Source of the DNA: Thraustochytrium sp. TN22
Taxonomy: Eukaryota; Sar; Bigyra; Thraustochytrida; Thraustochytriidae
Direction: 5' to 3'
DNA: 64,000 nucleotides
Assembly: GCA_013306675.1 (NCBI GenBank)
Contig: JABLUY010000075.1
Location: 62,001-126,000 of the forward strand
The translations under genes were made by a program, and so were the position numbers. The notes beneath the pieces are model-generated. The model was not told the origin of the DNA and made no database searches. It worked only from the letters and a program-made list of their open reading frames with translations. This document shows, one piece after another, positions 8,839 through 18,415 of the stretch. Within the stretch, counting starts at the first letter, position 1. Every line of letters starts with the position of its first letter.

Positions 8839-11800
8839 CTAATCTATCTCGATCGTCGTGGCACGGGCAGAGAAGTTATCAATCTCTGCATCAGCAGCGT
8901 AAGGACGAATTGCGGCCTTAACTTCATCAGCCGAAGTCGCATTGATAACCGCAGCGAAGTCGACGATCTCGGCGAGCGCGCCGGCGATGTCCACGCACGT
9001 CGCGATGCGCTCGTCCACGAGCCTCTCGGACCCAGCCCGCGGTTTGATGGACTTGGCTAGGGCCTCGGGCTGGCCCTCGCCCCTCGCGATGGCGTTCATC
9101 ATGCTCATGCAATAGATACCACAGTCATAGCCGTTCTGCTGGCAGCCACCGAGACGGACGATGGGCCAGTTCTCGAGCTTCGGGACCTCCTCTCGCAGAG
9201 CTCTAATGATCCGATTCTCCATGCGAACACGGCCTGGAGAGCTGCGTGGGAAAGGATCATAGATGGAAATGGTCTCCTTCACCACGCTGATACAGGCCAG
9301 CGTCCAGTGGCAACTGTCCGGCGGGATCATCGGCAAAAGGACGAAGTCGACCCCGAGCGGCAGCTCGCGCCCGTTATTCGTGAGCTGCTGCTGCCGATTG
9401 AAGTACCACACCAGGGCGCTCTTCCATGTGCCCCGTGACGGTCTAAGAGGCAAGCAGATGATGCAGCGAGGCAACTTCGGGCTCGATTTCTGCCGTCTCA
9501 TCAGCATCTTGCTGTAAATTTCGACGCAGTCGCTTCCGACCCACGCCGTTGCCTTCACCTGCGCTTGCAGGATCCTCACCGGGATAAAAGCATCTGCACA
9601 TCTCTGCGGCCCTGGTGTTGGCCCTACATCGACGGCGAGCGGGATGGTGTAGTCGCCGCCAAGGTACCCCACGAGCTTTTCCGTAACGCTGTCGAACTGC
9701 TCGACGAGCGCGCGCTGGTCGCCCGTGAGCTCCGCCGGGAGCGGCAGCGCGTAATCTGGCGAGTTGAAGAAGCTCCGTCGCATGCGCTGCACCAGCTCGT
9801 CTGGCCAGTGCAAGGGCACGAGCTGACATTGTTGGAGACCAGGGGGGCAGCCTCCATGCCCAATTCGGTTGCGCCGACGCTGGCAGACGGCGCAGAAGAG
9901 AAAGTTGGAGAGATTGTCAGCTCGACGCCACGAGCGCTGTCTTCTTGCCGCCAAACACGCGTCCGCCTGCGCGCGCGCCACAGCGCTGGCAAGAGCAGCC
10001 GGATCCGCGTTTCGAAGCTCTGTCACGAGAGGTGCAGCAGTCTGCACACGTCCCTTGTCCGCTGCGTACAGGTGCAGTTGACCGAGCGACTCGTGCTGAC
10101 CGACGGCCTCCCGAACAGCCACGTCGAGTACGCCTTGCTCTTGCTCCCGGAGGCGGTCTGCGCCCTCGTCGTTGAGCGCAACAAACGCTTCGGCCGGTGC
10201 CGCAGGGACGATCCTCGGCGCCGCATTCGCATTCGCGGCGACATTGTCAGTGTGCAGACGACGGTTGTGAATCCGCGAATCGCGTGATGTTTGCTCCCAC
10301 CGCTTGCGAGCATAGAAATAATCGCTCAACTGCCCCGCGCTTTTGAGCCGAAGATGGCGGCAACGTTCCTTGTACTCCGCGTGGAAGAGGGGGAAGGTGG
10401 CCGCTGGGTTGGCAACTATCTGGTTCCAGTACTCCGCAAACATCTCATAGGTCTCGTCGGGTCCGCCGCCCGTGACCTTGTAGCAGTGGGCGAGGCGGGC
10501 GAAGAGGATCCGCTCAACCTTCTCCGTTTCAGACGTCGGCGTTCTGTCGGGGTTGGTGAATGGCTGGGCGGCGCCGCGATCGCCGCCAAACAGTTCGAGT
10601 CCTGTGGGAAGCTCGCCAGGGGTGCGCTTCCTCTTGGTACCACCTGCGGAAACTGCGGCTGGCGGTTGCCTGGGGCCGACGCGCGCGCCAGCCGCGCGTG
10701 GCTCGGAAGCAGCAGCAGCTTCCTCGTCTTGCAGCGGTGCGTGGCGCAAGCAGACCCAGGACTCCTTGCCAGCGTTGACCAGCCTCGCTCGTTGAAAGCC
10801 ACTTAGGTCGGTCTTGTCGCCGTCCGGTGTCGACCTCGGCGTCGCGCGCGGCGGCGCACCATCTTCAAGCGGTCGGCAGCGCATGAGCCAAAGGCTCAGG
10901 ATAGAGCTAGCAGACACACTTGCAATGGAGGTGAAAACTGTCGTCACATTGAACTCATCGCCTGGATCGCCTTTCTCGCTGGGCTCCAGCATGGTCAGCT
11001 TCAGCGGCTTGCGCAACACAGCACTCAACTGGTTCAGCACCCTTTCCAGGAATTGGTAGCTTGAGAGCCCCTGCAGGTCCGGATGCTGCGAGATATAGTA
11101 CGCGGCGACGGTAGCTCCGACCTCCCCGCAAACTTCCTGCAGCCTCTCACGCGAAGCAAGAGGCACGCGATGCTGCTCCCGACTGCCCAGCCCAAAGCGC
11201 AGCAAGGTGACTGCAACCTGTGCTGCGAACGTCCAAGACGTCTGCATGCAGACAGAGACCCAGACTGCTCGAAGCAGGTCGACATGCGCGTGCACGCGCT
11301 CCGAGTCCGTGGCCAGCAAAGTAAGGGTTGGCCCGTTCCTGATGGCTCCCTCGAAGTTGGAAGTGCACTCGGTGAGAAGAGGGAGGAGCGCGAAGCCCAT
11401 CTCGAGCTCGATGCCAGTCGTTTGAGGGAGCCGCGCCCCTGGGTACGGCAGGTCGTCGTCCAAAGCGCCCAGCTCACGAGCAATGGAGTTGCACTCGAGA
11501 CGGTGGATAGCTGAGGTCGAGACGCTGACAGTCCTGCTCACAGGCTCAGGATCGAACTCGGCCCGGCGCCGACGGTTGTGCATGACTGCAACGTACGTGA
11601 TGATGGCATCAGCGCGCAGCGGGCCAATGCTGCTGTCGCCGATGATCTCATTGACTTCGTGATGGAAGTTCTCGTTGGAACCAGTTCCGCGAAGCGTGAG
11701 ATAAGCCTGAACGCCATTTGCGCGCGCTCTCGCCACGTGCATGTCAACACCATCTGGGTCGCTCAGGCAGCCCTTATTGACATGCCTCATCATGGTTTGA

Positions 11801-14022
11801 ATGAAGTCTTCAAGCGTCTGCCCGCTCTTCATTGTCGCACGAAAAAGGCACTGTCGCCGCGGCGTACGTGCAGAGGCGGTGCCGTGGCCGCCAAGAGCTC
11901 CGTCAGGCAGTTCCCCGATGCCGCAAGCGCGCGCGACGAGCTTGCGTCGGTTCTCATCCTCGGCTGCAGCATCGCTGACTGCAAAGTCCAGGAGCACTTT
12001 GTAGATTGCCCTGCGCAACTGCTCGATGCCCGGCACGCGGCGCGGGTGGCGACACTTCACCTGACGCGTCACGTAGATGGAGCCATGCTCGTTGCGCGCG
12101 TCCGCCACCCCGTCCTCGTCAAGGTGAAGCACAGCGCTCGCCATCGCCTCGGCAAATCTCTTGCGCAGGTCATGGTCGGGGCCGAGCTGCAGAGCCTCGT
12201 CCCAGCGATTGAGCCAATGGAACACGTCGAGGTGCACGCTAGCGCCCGGCCAGATCTCCCTCAGCATGCTCCTCATGTTGCAGCAGTTGTCGCAGTAGAT
12301 GACCTTGGGGCAGTAGGCCTCGCCGTCCACGTCCTGGCGGATGCGGTGCAAGCGTTTCAGCGCCTCGGCAATTCCCCTCGTCCGTGCCTCCGGGTTGTGC
12401 AGCGCCTGGAAGAAGACGACCTGGTTGTACTCGTTCAGCACCGTCAGAAGAGCCTTACAAGGCTGGAAGAACCACACTTTCCCGTCCGTCTTCATCTTGA
12501 CCTTGACCTTCTTCGTAAACCTGTATGTCACATCAATGCGCAGCACGCTTGCAGGCACCGAGGCTATCTCCCTGACCCATGCCTTCGCCTGCTCGCGGAA
12601 GAAGTCCACACAGACACTATCCACTAGCTTTTGCCCGATAAGAAGTCCATTGTAGTTGTTCGCATCGCAAAAGGTCCCGAAGAGCGGGACAGCGCTGCGC
12701 ACCTCGCCATGGTCGGCTGGCAACTCGTTGCCTGCGCCTGGCTGCCCAGCCCGAGCGAGAGAGTTGGCAGCTTTCCTGGCTTCCATCGCTTTAAGAACAC
12801 GCCGCATCTCCTTGACTGACTTCACCGAGAGATGATTGGCTCTTCCACACCAGGCGTCCTTGACCGTTCTGAACGTGGTGTTCAGGAACCGCTTGCGCCG
12901 AACAGGCTTCTCCTTTGGCATTCGCGCCTTGCTCTGTCCAAGGCAGAGGCCTTGCATCAGCTTCTTGACCCCAATCTTGCGAGGGTCTTGAGGCGAGCTG
13001 TAGAGCCGATCGATCTCGGTGAGCGTGGGCTCCCAGGCCATGATCTCGTGCACTCGCGTCACGCCGTACTCCATCTTGAGCTTCTCCGCTGACAGGTTCG
13101 ATAGCACATCCGTGACGGACCAATCTCGAAGCACATTGGCATGCTGCTCCTTGGTTCTGTCCTCAGGCGTGGCCTCCACGATGTTGAGATCGTCATTCTT
13201 CTGCTGTTGACGGGAAAAATGGGCCGGCAAGGTGCCCCCCTCCGCGTCGATCTCTGCGACAGCCTTGGCCTGGAGCAAGCTGGCGAAGTACTGGCGCTCC
13301 TTCGCGTGAAACATCGCAATATGCTTCTCATGGATGGCGTCGCGAGCCAGGGTCCCGCGCCGGAGCCAGAGCTTGAAGCTCTCCTGCACAAGCGGCCTGG
13401 CAATGGCGCTCTTCTTGCGAATGATGATTGAGAACGCAGAACGCACGAGGTCCGGGCACTTGCGGATGAAGTCGCTCGTGGTGTTCATGAACACGTGGCC
13501 GCTAGGACAAGTGTACTCGCGCCCGACGAGAAGGAACGTCTCCCGCGCCGTGATGACCTCTCGCGCCTTGCGCAGCCGCCACCTGCCAGACTGATAGCCG
13601 ACTTTGCAGCGGCAGGATGGCTTTGAACATGGCACTTCTAGGGCCATGGCCTTGAAGCACTTGGACGGCCACCAGGCCACGATGGGCCGGCAGTAATAGT
13701 CTGACCTCGGGCAGCCCGGCGCCAGGCTCTTTCTCTGGACCGTATCCAAGATGCTGCGGCCGTCGAAGCTGCGCTGCGCTACTTGGATGGACATCCTCTC
13801 GAGGTCTATCGTAAGCGCCTTCAGCTCAGAGAGCTCGCTATCGCGAAGCGCGGTAGGGCGAGGGCGCTTCGACTCTGCTTCGAGATCACCTCCAACCACA
13901 TCTCTATCTCCAGGGCCAGCGCTGCCAGCGCCAACGCTGCCAGTGTCAGCCTCGGCTTCCGCCTCGGCGACGGCCTCGGCGACGGCAACCACCTCAGCGG
14001 CTGCCGAGTTTGCATCGTCCAT
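8839..14022 (-). CDS. Transposase with N-terminal Cys-rich domain, RNase H-fold DDE core and C-terminal Ulp1 (C48) protease
   Basis: 1727 aa from the ATG at 14022; the frame is open further upstream but has no earlier ATG. An N-terminal Cys/Trp-rich region (about residues 90-240; VAWWPSKCFK, CSKPSCRCKVGY, YTCPSGHVF) resembles transposase zinc-binding modules of the DUF6729 kind. The core has candidate catalytic residues D497 (RIDVTY), D578 (YCDNCCN) and E784 (GSNENFH), with an LDVFHW motif between the last two. The C-terminal Ulp1/SENP-like protease shows the expected H1572 (CHWTLAC), D1589 (IYDPF), Q1628 and C1634 (CQQNGYDCG). All key positions are present and there is no break, so the enzyme could be functional. 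It would bind the element's ends and cut and rejoin DNA in the nucleus. The protease is expected to act on SUMO-like conjugates, but its role in transposition is not known. Superfamily assignment is moderately sure. Confidence 0.85.
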   Translation of the reverse strand: MDDANSAAAEVVAVAEAVAEAEAEADTGSVGAGSAGPGDRDVVGGDLEAESKRPRPTALRDSELSELKALTIDLERMSIQVAQRSFDGRSILDTVQRKSLAPGCPRSDYYCRPIVAWWPSKCFKAMALEVPCSKPSCRCKVGYQSGRWRLRKAREVITARETFLLVGREYTCPSGHVFMNTTSDFIRKCPDLVRSAFSIIIRKKSAIARPLVQESFKLWLRRGTLARDAIHEKHIAMFHAKERQYFASLLQAKAVAEIDAEGGTLPAHFSRQQQKNDDLNIVEATPEDRTKEQHANVLRDWSVTDVLSNLSAEKLKMEYGVTRVHEIMAWEPTLTEIDRLYSSPQDPRKIGVKKLMQGLCLGQSKARMPKEKPVRRKRFLNTTFRTVKDAWCGRANHLSVKSVKEMRRVLKAMEARKAANSLARAGQPGAGNELPADHGEVRSAVPLFGTFCDANNYNGLLIGQKLVDSVCVDFFREQAKAWVREIASVPASVLRIDVTYRFTKKVKVKMKTDGKVWFFQPCKALLTVLNEYNQVVFFQALHNPEARTRGIAEALKRLHRIRQDVDGEAYCPKVIYCDNCCNMRSMLREIWPGASVHLDVFHWLNRWDEALQLGPDHDLRKRFAEAMASAVLHLDEDGVADARNEHGSIYVTRQVKCRHPRRVPGIEQLRRAIYKVLLDFAVSDAAAEDENRRKLVARACGIGELPDGALGGHGTASARTPRRQCLFRATMKSGQTLEDFIQTMMRHVNKGCLSDPDGVDMHVARARANGVQAYLTLRGTGSNENFHHEVNEIIGDSSIGPLRADAIITYVAVMHNRRRRAEFDPEPVSRTVSVSTSAIHRLECNSIARELGALDDDLPYPGARLPQTTGIELEMGFALLPLLTECTSNFEGAIRNGPTLTLLATDSERVHAHVDLLRAVWVSVCMQTSWTFAAQVAVTLLRFGLGSREQHRVPLASRERLQEVCGEVGATVAAYYISQHPDLQGLSSYQFLERVLNQLSAVLRKPLKLTMLEPSEKGDPGDEFNVTTVFTSIASVSASSILSLWLMRCRPLEDGAPPRATPRSTPDGDKTDLSGFQRARLVNAGKESWVCLRHAPLQDEEAAAASEPRAAGARVGPRQPPAAVSAGGTKRKRTPGELPTGLELFGGDRGAAQPFTNPDRTPTSETEKVERILFARLAHCYKVTGGGPDETYEMFAEYWNQIVANPAATFPLFHAEYKERCRHLRLKSAGQLSDYFYARKRWEQTSRDSRIHNRRLHTDNVAANANAAPRIVPAAPAEAFVALNDEGADRLREQEQGVLDVAVREAVGQHESLGQLHLYAADKGRVQTAAPLVTELRNADPAALASAVARAQADACLAARRQRSWRRADNLSNFLFCAVCQRRRNRIGHGGCPPGLQQCQLVPLHWPDELVQRMRRSFFNSPDYALPLPAELTGDQRALVEQFDSVTEKLVGYLGGDYTIPLAVDVGPTPGPQRCADAFIPVRILQAQVKATAWVGSDCVEIYSKMLMRRQKSSPKLPRCIICLPLRPSRGTWKSALVWYFNRQQQLTNNGRELPLGVDFVLLPMIPPDSCHWTLACISVVKETISIYDPFPRSSPGRVRMENRIIRALREEVPKLENWPIVRLGGCQQNGYDCGIYCMSMMNAIARGEGQPEALAKSIKPRAGSERLVDERIATCVDIAGALAEIVDFAAVINATSADEVKAAIRPYAADAEIDNFSARATTIEID

Positions 14023-14475
14023 CCAAGTTGGCTGGCCAGCGCTCGCCCCACGCCACGCCAAAGCGCGGCGCAGCGATTGTTGTCTGCGTGTGCCGCAGCT
14101 TGCGACGGCGGTTGGCCCAGCCACGAGCCCAGCGAGTCTTGTATAGCTGGCTCGGTCTTCAACGCGCAACACTCATCCGTTGAGGGTGGTGCATCGCTCA
14201 ACCGAAAAGTCGGCCACAGTCGAGCGCATAGAAACGGCACATACAATCCGTCAGTGTGAGGGGCCACAGTACGCCAAACGCCACACGCAGAAGGATGGCA
14301 AAACTCCCACATCTCAGAAGTAAATCAAAACGTCCGCATCAGTGCGAGTGCTTCCAAAAGCACCCCCTCCTAGCGCCGCCCCGCCGCCGCCGCCCTATCC
14401 ATACGTCCCTCGGGTACGCAGTAGTTATAAGCAGGCTCGCGTTCATCCTTTAGTCCTTTTTCCTTTTTCCTCCTT

Positions 14476-14520
14476 CTCGCGTACCGATTTGGCCCCCTTT
14501 GAAGGGGCCTATCGCGTACG
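14476..14520 (-). repeat. Right terminal inverted repeat of the Ulp1 transposon
   Basis: This is the reverse-complement partner of 8637-8680: CTCGCGTAC at the inner edge, CCTATCGCGTACG at the outer edge. The pair matches in three blocks separated by small gaps. Confidence 0.75.
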
Positions 14521-14532
14521 CGCCGAGGAGAG
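14521..14532. repeat. Right 12-bp flanking direct repeat of the Ulp1 transposon
   Basis: This is the second copy of CGCCGAGGAGAG, immediately outside the right inverted repeat and 73 bp before the start codon of the Rdx-family gene. Confidence 0.7.
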
Positions 14533-14604
14533 AGAGAGAGCCACGCGACTCGATCAAGATCGTCAAATCCCATTTTGCCCATCCCAGTCCAGGCACCAGG
14601 CGCG

Positions 14605-15268
14605 ATGGAGGCGGTGGCGCGCGCGCAGGACGCGGCCGCGCGCGCGCTGGTGGCGCAGCTGCGCGCATGGGGCGCGGTGAGCGCAGAGCTGCCGGAGGAG
14701 GCGGCCGTGGCGGCGGCGAGCACGGCGCTCCAGGTGGCGCTCGTGGCGCTCGTGGGCCTCGTGCTGGCCATCAAGACCGCGCGCGACTACATGCGGCCGC
14801 CCACGCAGGACCGCGTCGCGAGAGACGCGGGCGACGACGCCGTGGAGGTGGTCGTGCACTGGTGCGGCGGCTGCGGATTCCAGGATGCTGTACGTGCTTG
14901 GCGATGGGAGGGGGGAAGGGCTGGGCTGGCGCAGCAAGATTACTTGCGCGGGACCAAGAAAAGAGAGACTGTGCGCGCGGCCAGCTGGCTGGCCGGCTGA
15001 GCGACTGGCTAACCTCTCTGCCTGCTGACGAACGCAGTACACGGCGACCGAGAAGCTGATCGCGGACAAGTTTCCCAAGCACGTGCGCATCGTGTCGAGG
15101 CGCGACAATGACGTGACGGGCAACTTTGAGGTGACGGTGAATGGGTATCTTGCGCACTCGATGCGGACGAAGCGGCACGGCTTCGTGCACAACAACCCTG
15201 CCCGGCAGAAGGCTGTGTTCGCAGCGATCGAGGTGGCATTAGAAGAATTGCACGAGAAGGCGGATTGA
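14605..15268 (+). CDS. Rdx-family (SelW/SelT-like) thioredoxin-fold protein with N-terminal membrane segment
   Basis: Two exons, 14605-14889 and 15038-15268, give 171 aa. The 148-bp intron has GTACGT at the 5' end, GCTAAC as branch site and ACGCAG at the 3' end. Residues about 40-57 form a hydrophobic segment (ALQVALVALVGLVLAI). The Rdx fold follows: a beta strand VEVVVHW, then a C87-G-G-C90 redox motif, then KFPKHVRIVSRR, the family signature GNFEVTVNGYLAHS and a C-terminal helix. In selenoprotein relatives the second position of CxxC is selenocysteine (CxxU); here it is an ordinary TGC cysteine. The likely role is membrane-tethered thiol redox chemistry, as in SelT/SelW relatives. It is divergent from AIDA, with a transposon inserted between them. 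Confidence 0.85.
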
Positions 15269-16791
15269 TGTAACAAGTTCGGTTCCGGTACTTGTAGGCA
15301 GGCCTTTGCACTTCAAGGAGGCGCGGGTTTTGAGCGTGGAGCACTGACTGTGAAGCAGCCAGGTGCGGTGACCATGTGTGCGCATTGACGTGTGCGGTGC
15401 GCGTGGCAGGGGGTGGTACCATTTGCCTTGGCGTGCGGTCCAAGGTGCTGTCCGCGGGGGCACATTCTTGGCCGTGCGGTTGAGCACCAGCGCGGACGGA
15501 GCGACGGATGGACGAAGCGAGCGAAGTGCGTCCGCAGCGTCGTGCCATTCTGGTCTCCCTCGTCCTTTCACGCTCGGTGGCTCATTGCAGCGCTCGCTTC
15601 GCTCAGGCGCGCGTGCGCCGCTTGCGCAAGCCTTGCGGGCCGACGGACGAATGTAGAGGGAAAGAGGAGAGAGGAGAAGAGATCACCCAAAGACGAGATG
15701 AGGCCAGGCTTGTTGCCGCAGGTGCATGCGGCAAGGAGGCCCAAGACGACGCGGCACGTAGCTGGCGGCGCGGCGTCCCTGAACTACCTGGAAGCCTATT
15801 CGTTGGACGCCGCGCCGACTTGGTCGCGCCGGCTAGGTCGCGCCGGCTCGGTCGCGCCGGCTCGGCCGCGCCGTCGGCTGTGCTAGCGGCTCACCCCGCG
15901 CTGTGGCGCGAGGCTCTTGCTTCTCCTCAAAAAAGTCCTTCTTGGCACCCTCCGGCCCGCACGAGGATGCCACGGTAGCGGCGGCGCCTCGCTTTCGCGC
16001 GTCAGGAAAAAAAAAGGCCACCACGGCCGCCAGCGCAAGCCCTCGACCTGCGACGCCAAAGCCGTCGAGCCCGAGACTGCCGTGATCTCCCGCCCAATTC
16101 GCTCACGCAGCTCACGCAGCCAAGCCACCGTCGAGGCAAGCCCGGCAATCCAAGCCAAGCAAGCCAAGCCATGCCAAGCCGAGCCGAGCCGAGCCACGCA
16201 ACGCCGGAATCACAACGTATACTTCGCCGAAGCTCCGTCTTGACATGTGAGTGAGTGTCCATCTCATTCTTCAACTTGCTCGCGCGGGACCCGGTCGGCC
16301 AGAGGCAGGCCGCCCCGCCCGCCCGCCCGCCCGCCCGCCCGCCCGCCCGCCCGCCGGCCGCGTGGGCTGGCCACCCAGCAGTCTACCGGACACCTCAACG
16401 GCATTGTGGCGCTCCTAGGGTTGCCGGTGGCGGCCAGGTAGAGGCTCGCTAGGAGCGCGGAGGGCGGCGCGGACAGCCCAAGGAGGGAGGGGAAATGTAG
16501 GGGAGGGCAGTCAATCGCCTCCGCGCCGGCGCAGCGCGCGGAGAGGCGAGGGTTGCCAATTTTGGCAGCTCGAGAAGCCGGGTAGGCAGGTTTGCCCGCT
16601 GCGCAGACGAGCAGTCAAGGCAGGTTGCAGCAAGGCAAGCAAGCAGGCAAGCGGGCAGCAGGCAGAAGGCAGGCAGGCGGCCGGGCAGCTGGGCAGCCAG
16701 GGGCGGCCAGCAGCAGTCAATACCTTGCCGCAGCGCAGCGCACGCGGCGCAGCGAAGCCCGTATTGCCGAGCGAGCGTCCAGCAGGCCCCG

Positions 16792-16822
<31 letters not shown>

Positions 16823-16913
16823 CAGCGGAGACTCGTGTGCTTTGCGTGTGTACGTGCGTGCGTGCGTGCGTGCGTGCGTGTCATAGCGTAGCGGGGCGCT
16901 CGCGAGCAGTAAA
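15269..16913. other. Intergenic, 1.6 kb, repeat-rich
   Basis: I support no gene here; the open frames are GC-driven and overlap in all directions. It holds several simple arrays: a degenerate CGGCTCGGTCGCGC tandem at about 15822-15876, CCAAGCC-type repeats at about 16153-16196, a (GCCC)n run at 16317-16357, (GGC)n at about 16789-16822 and (CGTG)n at about 16852-16881, just before the G-beta start. The promoter of the G-beta gene must lie in its right part. Confidence 0.6.
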
Positions 16914-17960
16914 ATGGCGGACAAGGACAGCAAGGCGAAGCTGCAGGCGCTGCGCGAGGAGCTGCAGCAGCTCAAGGAGAAGGGCCAGAATGGCTGCATG
17001 GAGACGCAGTCGGTGCCGCCGCTGCCGAGCCAGACGTTCAAGGCGCGGCGCCAGCTCAAGGGTCACTTCGGCAAGGTGTACGCCATGCACTGGGCGGGCA
17101 AGTCCAACGCGGAGGAGCTGGTGAGCGCGTCGCAGGACGGCAAGCTCATCGTGTGGAATGCGCAGACCACCTTCAAGAAGCAGGCTATCCCGCTGCGGTC
17201 CTCGTGGGTAATGACGTGCGCCTTTGAGCAGGACAACAACCAGATGGTGGCCTGCGGTGGTCTGGACAACCTGTGCTCCATCTACAAGGTGGACGGCGAG
17301 ACCACGACGACGTCCCGCGCCATGAAGGAGCTGCAGGCCCACGATGGCTACCTGTCGTGCTGCCGCTTTATCGGCAACCAGAACATTCTCACCTCGTCGG
17401 GCGACTCGACCTGCATCTACTGGGACATTGAGCGCGGCACGGCGCTCAACAACTTCACGGATCACAACGGCGACGTCATGAGCGTGGCTGTGCACCCGAC
17501 GGACCGCAACCTCTTCGTGTCCGGCTCGTGCGACGCCACCTCGAAGCTCTTCGACATCCGCCAGCAGGGCTGCGTGTCCACCTTCACCGGCCACGAGTCC
17601 GACATCAACGCCGTCAACTTCTTCCCCAACGGTATGTGCTTCGGCACCGGCAGCGACGACTCCTCGTGCCGCATGTTCGATCTGCGCTGCTACCAGGAGG
17701 TCAACCACTTCATGAGCGACCGCATCCTCTGCGGCATCACTTCGGTGGCCTTCTCGCACTCGGGCCGCCTGCTGCTCGCTGGCTACGACGACTACATGAC
17801 GCATGTCTGGGACTCGCTCAAGCCCAACCCGTCGGCGCCCTCCTTTTCCACGGACAAGAACCAGGGCCATGAGAACCGCGTCTCGTGCCTGGGCGTCTCC
17901 TCGGACGGCGGCGCGCTCTGCACGGGCTCCTGGGACACCCTGCTCAAGGTCTATGCCTAA
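16914..17960 (+). CDS. Heterotrimeric G protein beta subunit
   Basis: A single exon of 348 aa, close to the usual 340. An N-terminal helix (residues 1-35, [18 protein letters not shown]), the part that pairs with G-gamma, precedes seven WD40 blades. Blade landmarks include [27 protein letters not shown]-type strands, [34 protein letters not shown] and [10 protein letters not shown] at the very end. It matches canonical G-beta rather than a generic WD40 protein. It would form G-beta-gamma at the plasma membrane and signal from seven-helix receptors. The start has AAA immediately upstream, a favourable context. It is convergent with the aquaporin at 18416. Confidence 0.95.
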   Translation: MADKDSKAKLQALREELQQLKEKGQNGCMETQSVPPLPSQTFKARRQLKGHFGKVYAMHWAGKSNAEELVSASQDGKLIVWNAQTTFKKQAIPLRSSWVMTCAFEQDNNQMVACGGLDNLCSIYKVDGETTTTSRAMKELQAHDGYLSCCRFIGNQNILTSSGDSTCIYWDIERGTALNNFTDHNGDVMSVAVHPTDRNLFVSGSCDATSKLFDIRQQGCVSTFTGHESDINAVNFFPNGMCFGTGSDDSSCRMFDLRCYQEVNHFMSDRILCGITSVAFSHSGRLLLAGYDDYMTHVWDSLKPNPSAPSFSTDKNQGHENRVSCLGVSSDGGALCTGSWDTLLKVYA

Positions 17961-18415
17961 AATCCCCAAGGCCGGCCCCTGGCGGCTCTCCTCTTTTCGT
18001 CCCTGGCTGCCTGCTCCGGCTCCGCGAACATACCCCCAGCGCCAGCGCACTCCCTGTCTGCCTGCGTCAGCCCGCCTGCCTGCCTGCGTGTCTCGAGGCG
18101 CGCGCGGTCTCCCCGTTGCTGCTGCTGCTGCTGCTGCCGCTGCTGATCGCCTGCTTGAAGCGCGACAGGAACCAACTCTACCCTATCCTACATACGTTCA
18201 ACCTTTCTTCTTAGATCAGATGATGGACAGCAAGCTTTTACATTCAGACTTCAGGAGTTGTTGTTGTTGTTGAGTCTGAGTCAGGCTGCATTGCAAAAAA
18301 AAGGAATAAAAATCGATGATCTCACCTGAAATGTGGAAACAAGGGGCTTGCTTACTTGCCACCAGAGAGAGAAAACCCTCTCTCTCTCTTTCTTTCTTTC
18401 GTTCTCGCGGGTTGT
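17961..18415. other. Convergent intergenic, 455 bp
   Basis: This contains the 3' untranslated regions of the G-beta gene and the first aquaporin. A (CTG)n run lies at about 18117-18145, a (GTT)n run at about 18256-18274 and a pyrimidine tract at about 18378-18400. Confidence 0.6.

Larger units (their letters stand above)
8633..14520 (-). mobile_element. 5.9-kb DNA transposon with DDE/Ulp1 transposase, probably Mutator-like
   Basis: The boundaries come from imperfect inverted repeats of about 45 bp (8637-8680 and 14476-14520; shared blocks CGCGATAGG, CTTCAA and GTACGCGAG) and a 12-bp direct repeat outside them. The element carries one uninterrupted minus-strand gene of 1727 codons. Inverted ends plus a target duplication near 9-12 bp fit the Mutator-like superfamily, some members of which carry Ulp1-type protease domains. 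The terminal-repeat divergence argues against very recent insertion, but the intact frame argues for retained function. It sits between the divergent AIDA and Rdx-family genes. I see no second copy in this window. Confidence 0.8.

Noticed and set aside
8633-14520. Ulp1 protease domain as a sign of a Polinton or virus-derived element
   Set aside because: There are no DNA polymerase, integrase, packaging ATPase or capsid-like genes. The short inverted ends, the flanking direct repeat and a single DDE transposase gene fit a plain DNA transposon.
14880-14893. Possible selenocysteine in the Rdx-family gene
   Set aside because: The CxxC codons are plain TGC and no TGA lies at the redox site.
15392-15886. 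Several overlapping frames of 150-180 codons
   Set aside because: All six frames are partly open because of GC bias, and a tandem repeat accounts for part of them.
16317-16357. (GCCC)n and other short arrays as possible CRISPR or telomeric repeats
   Set aside because: They are uninterrupted microsatellites without unique spacers and without a telomeric unit.
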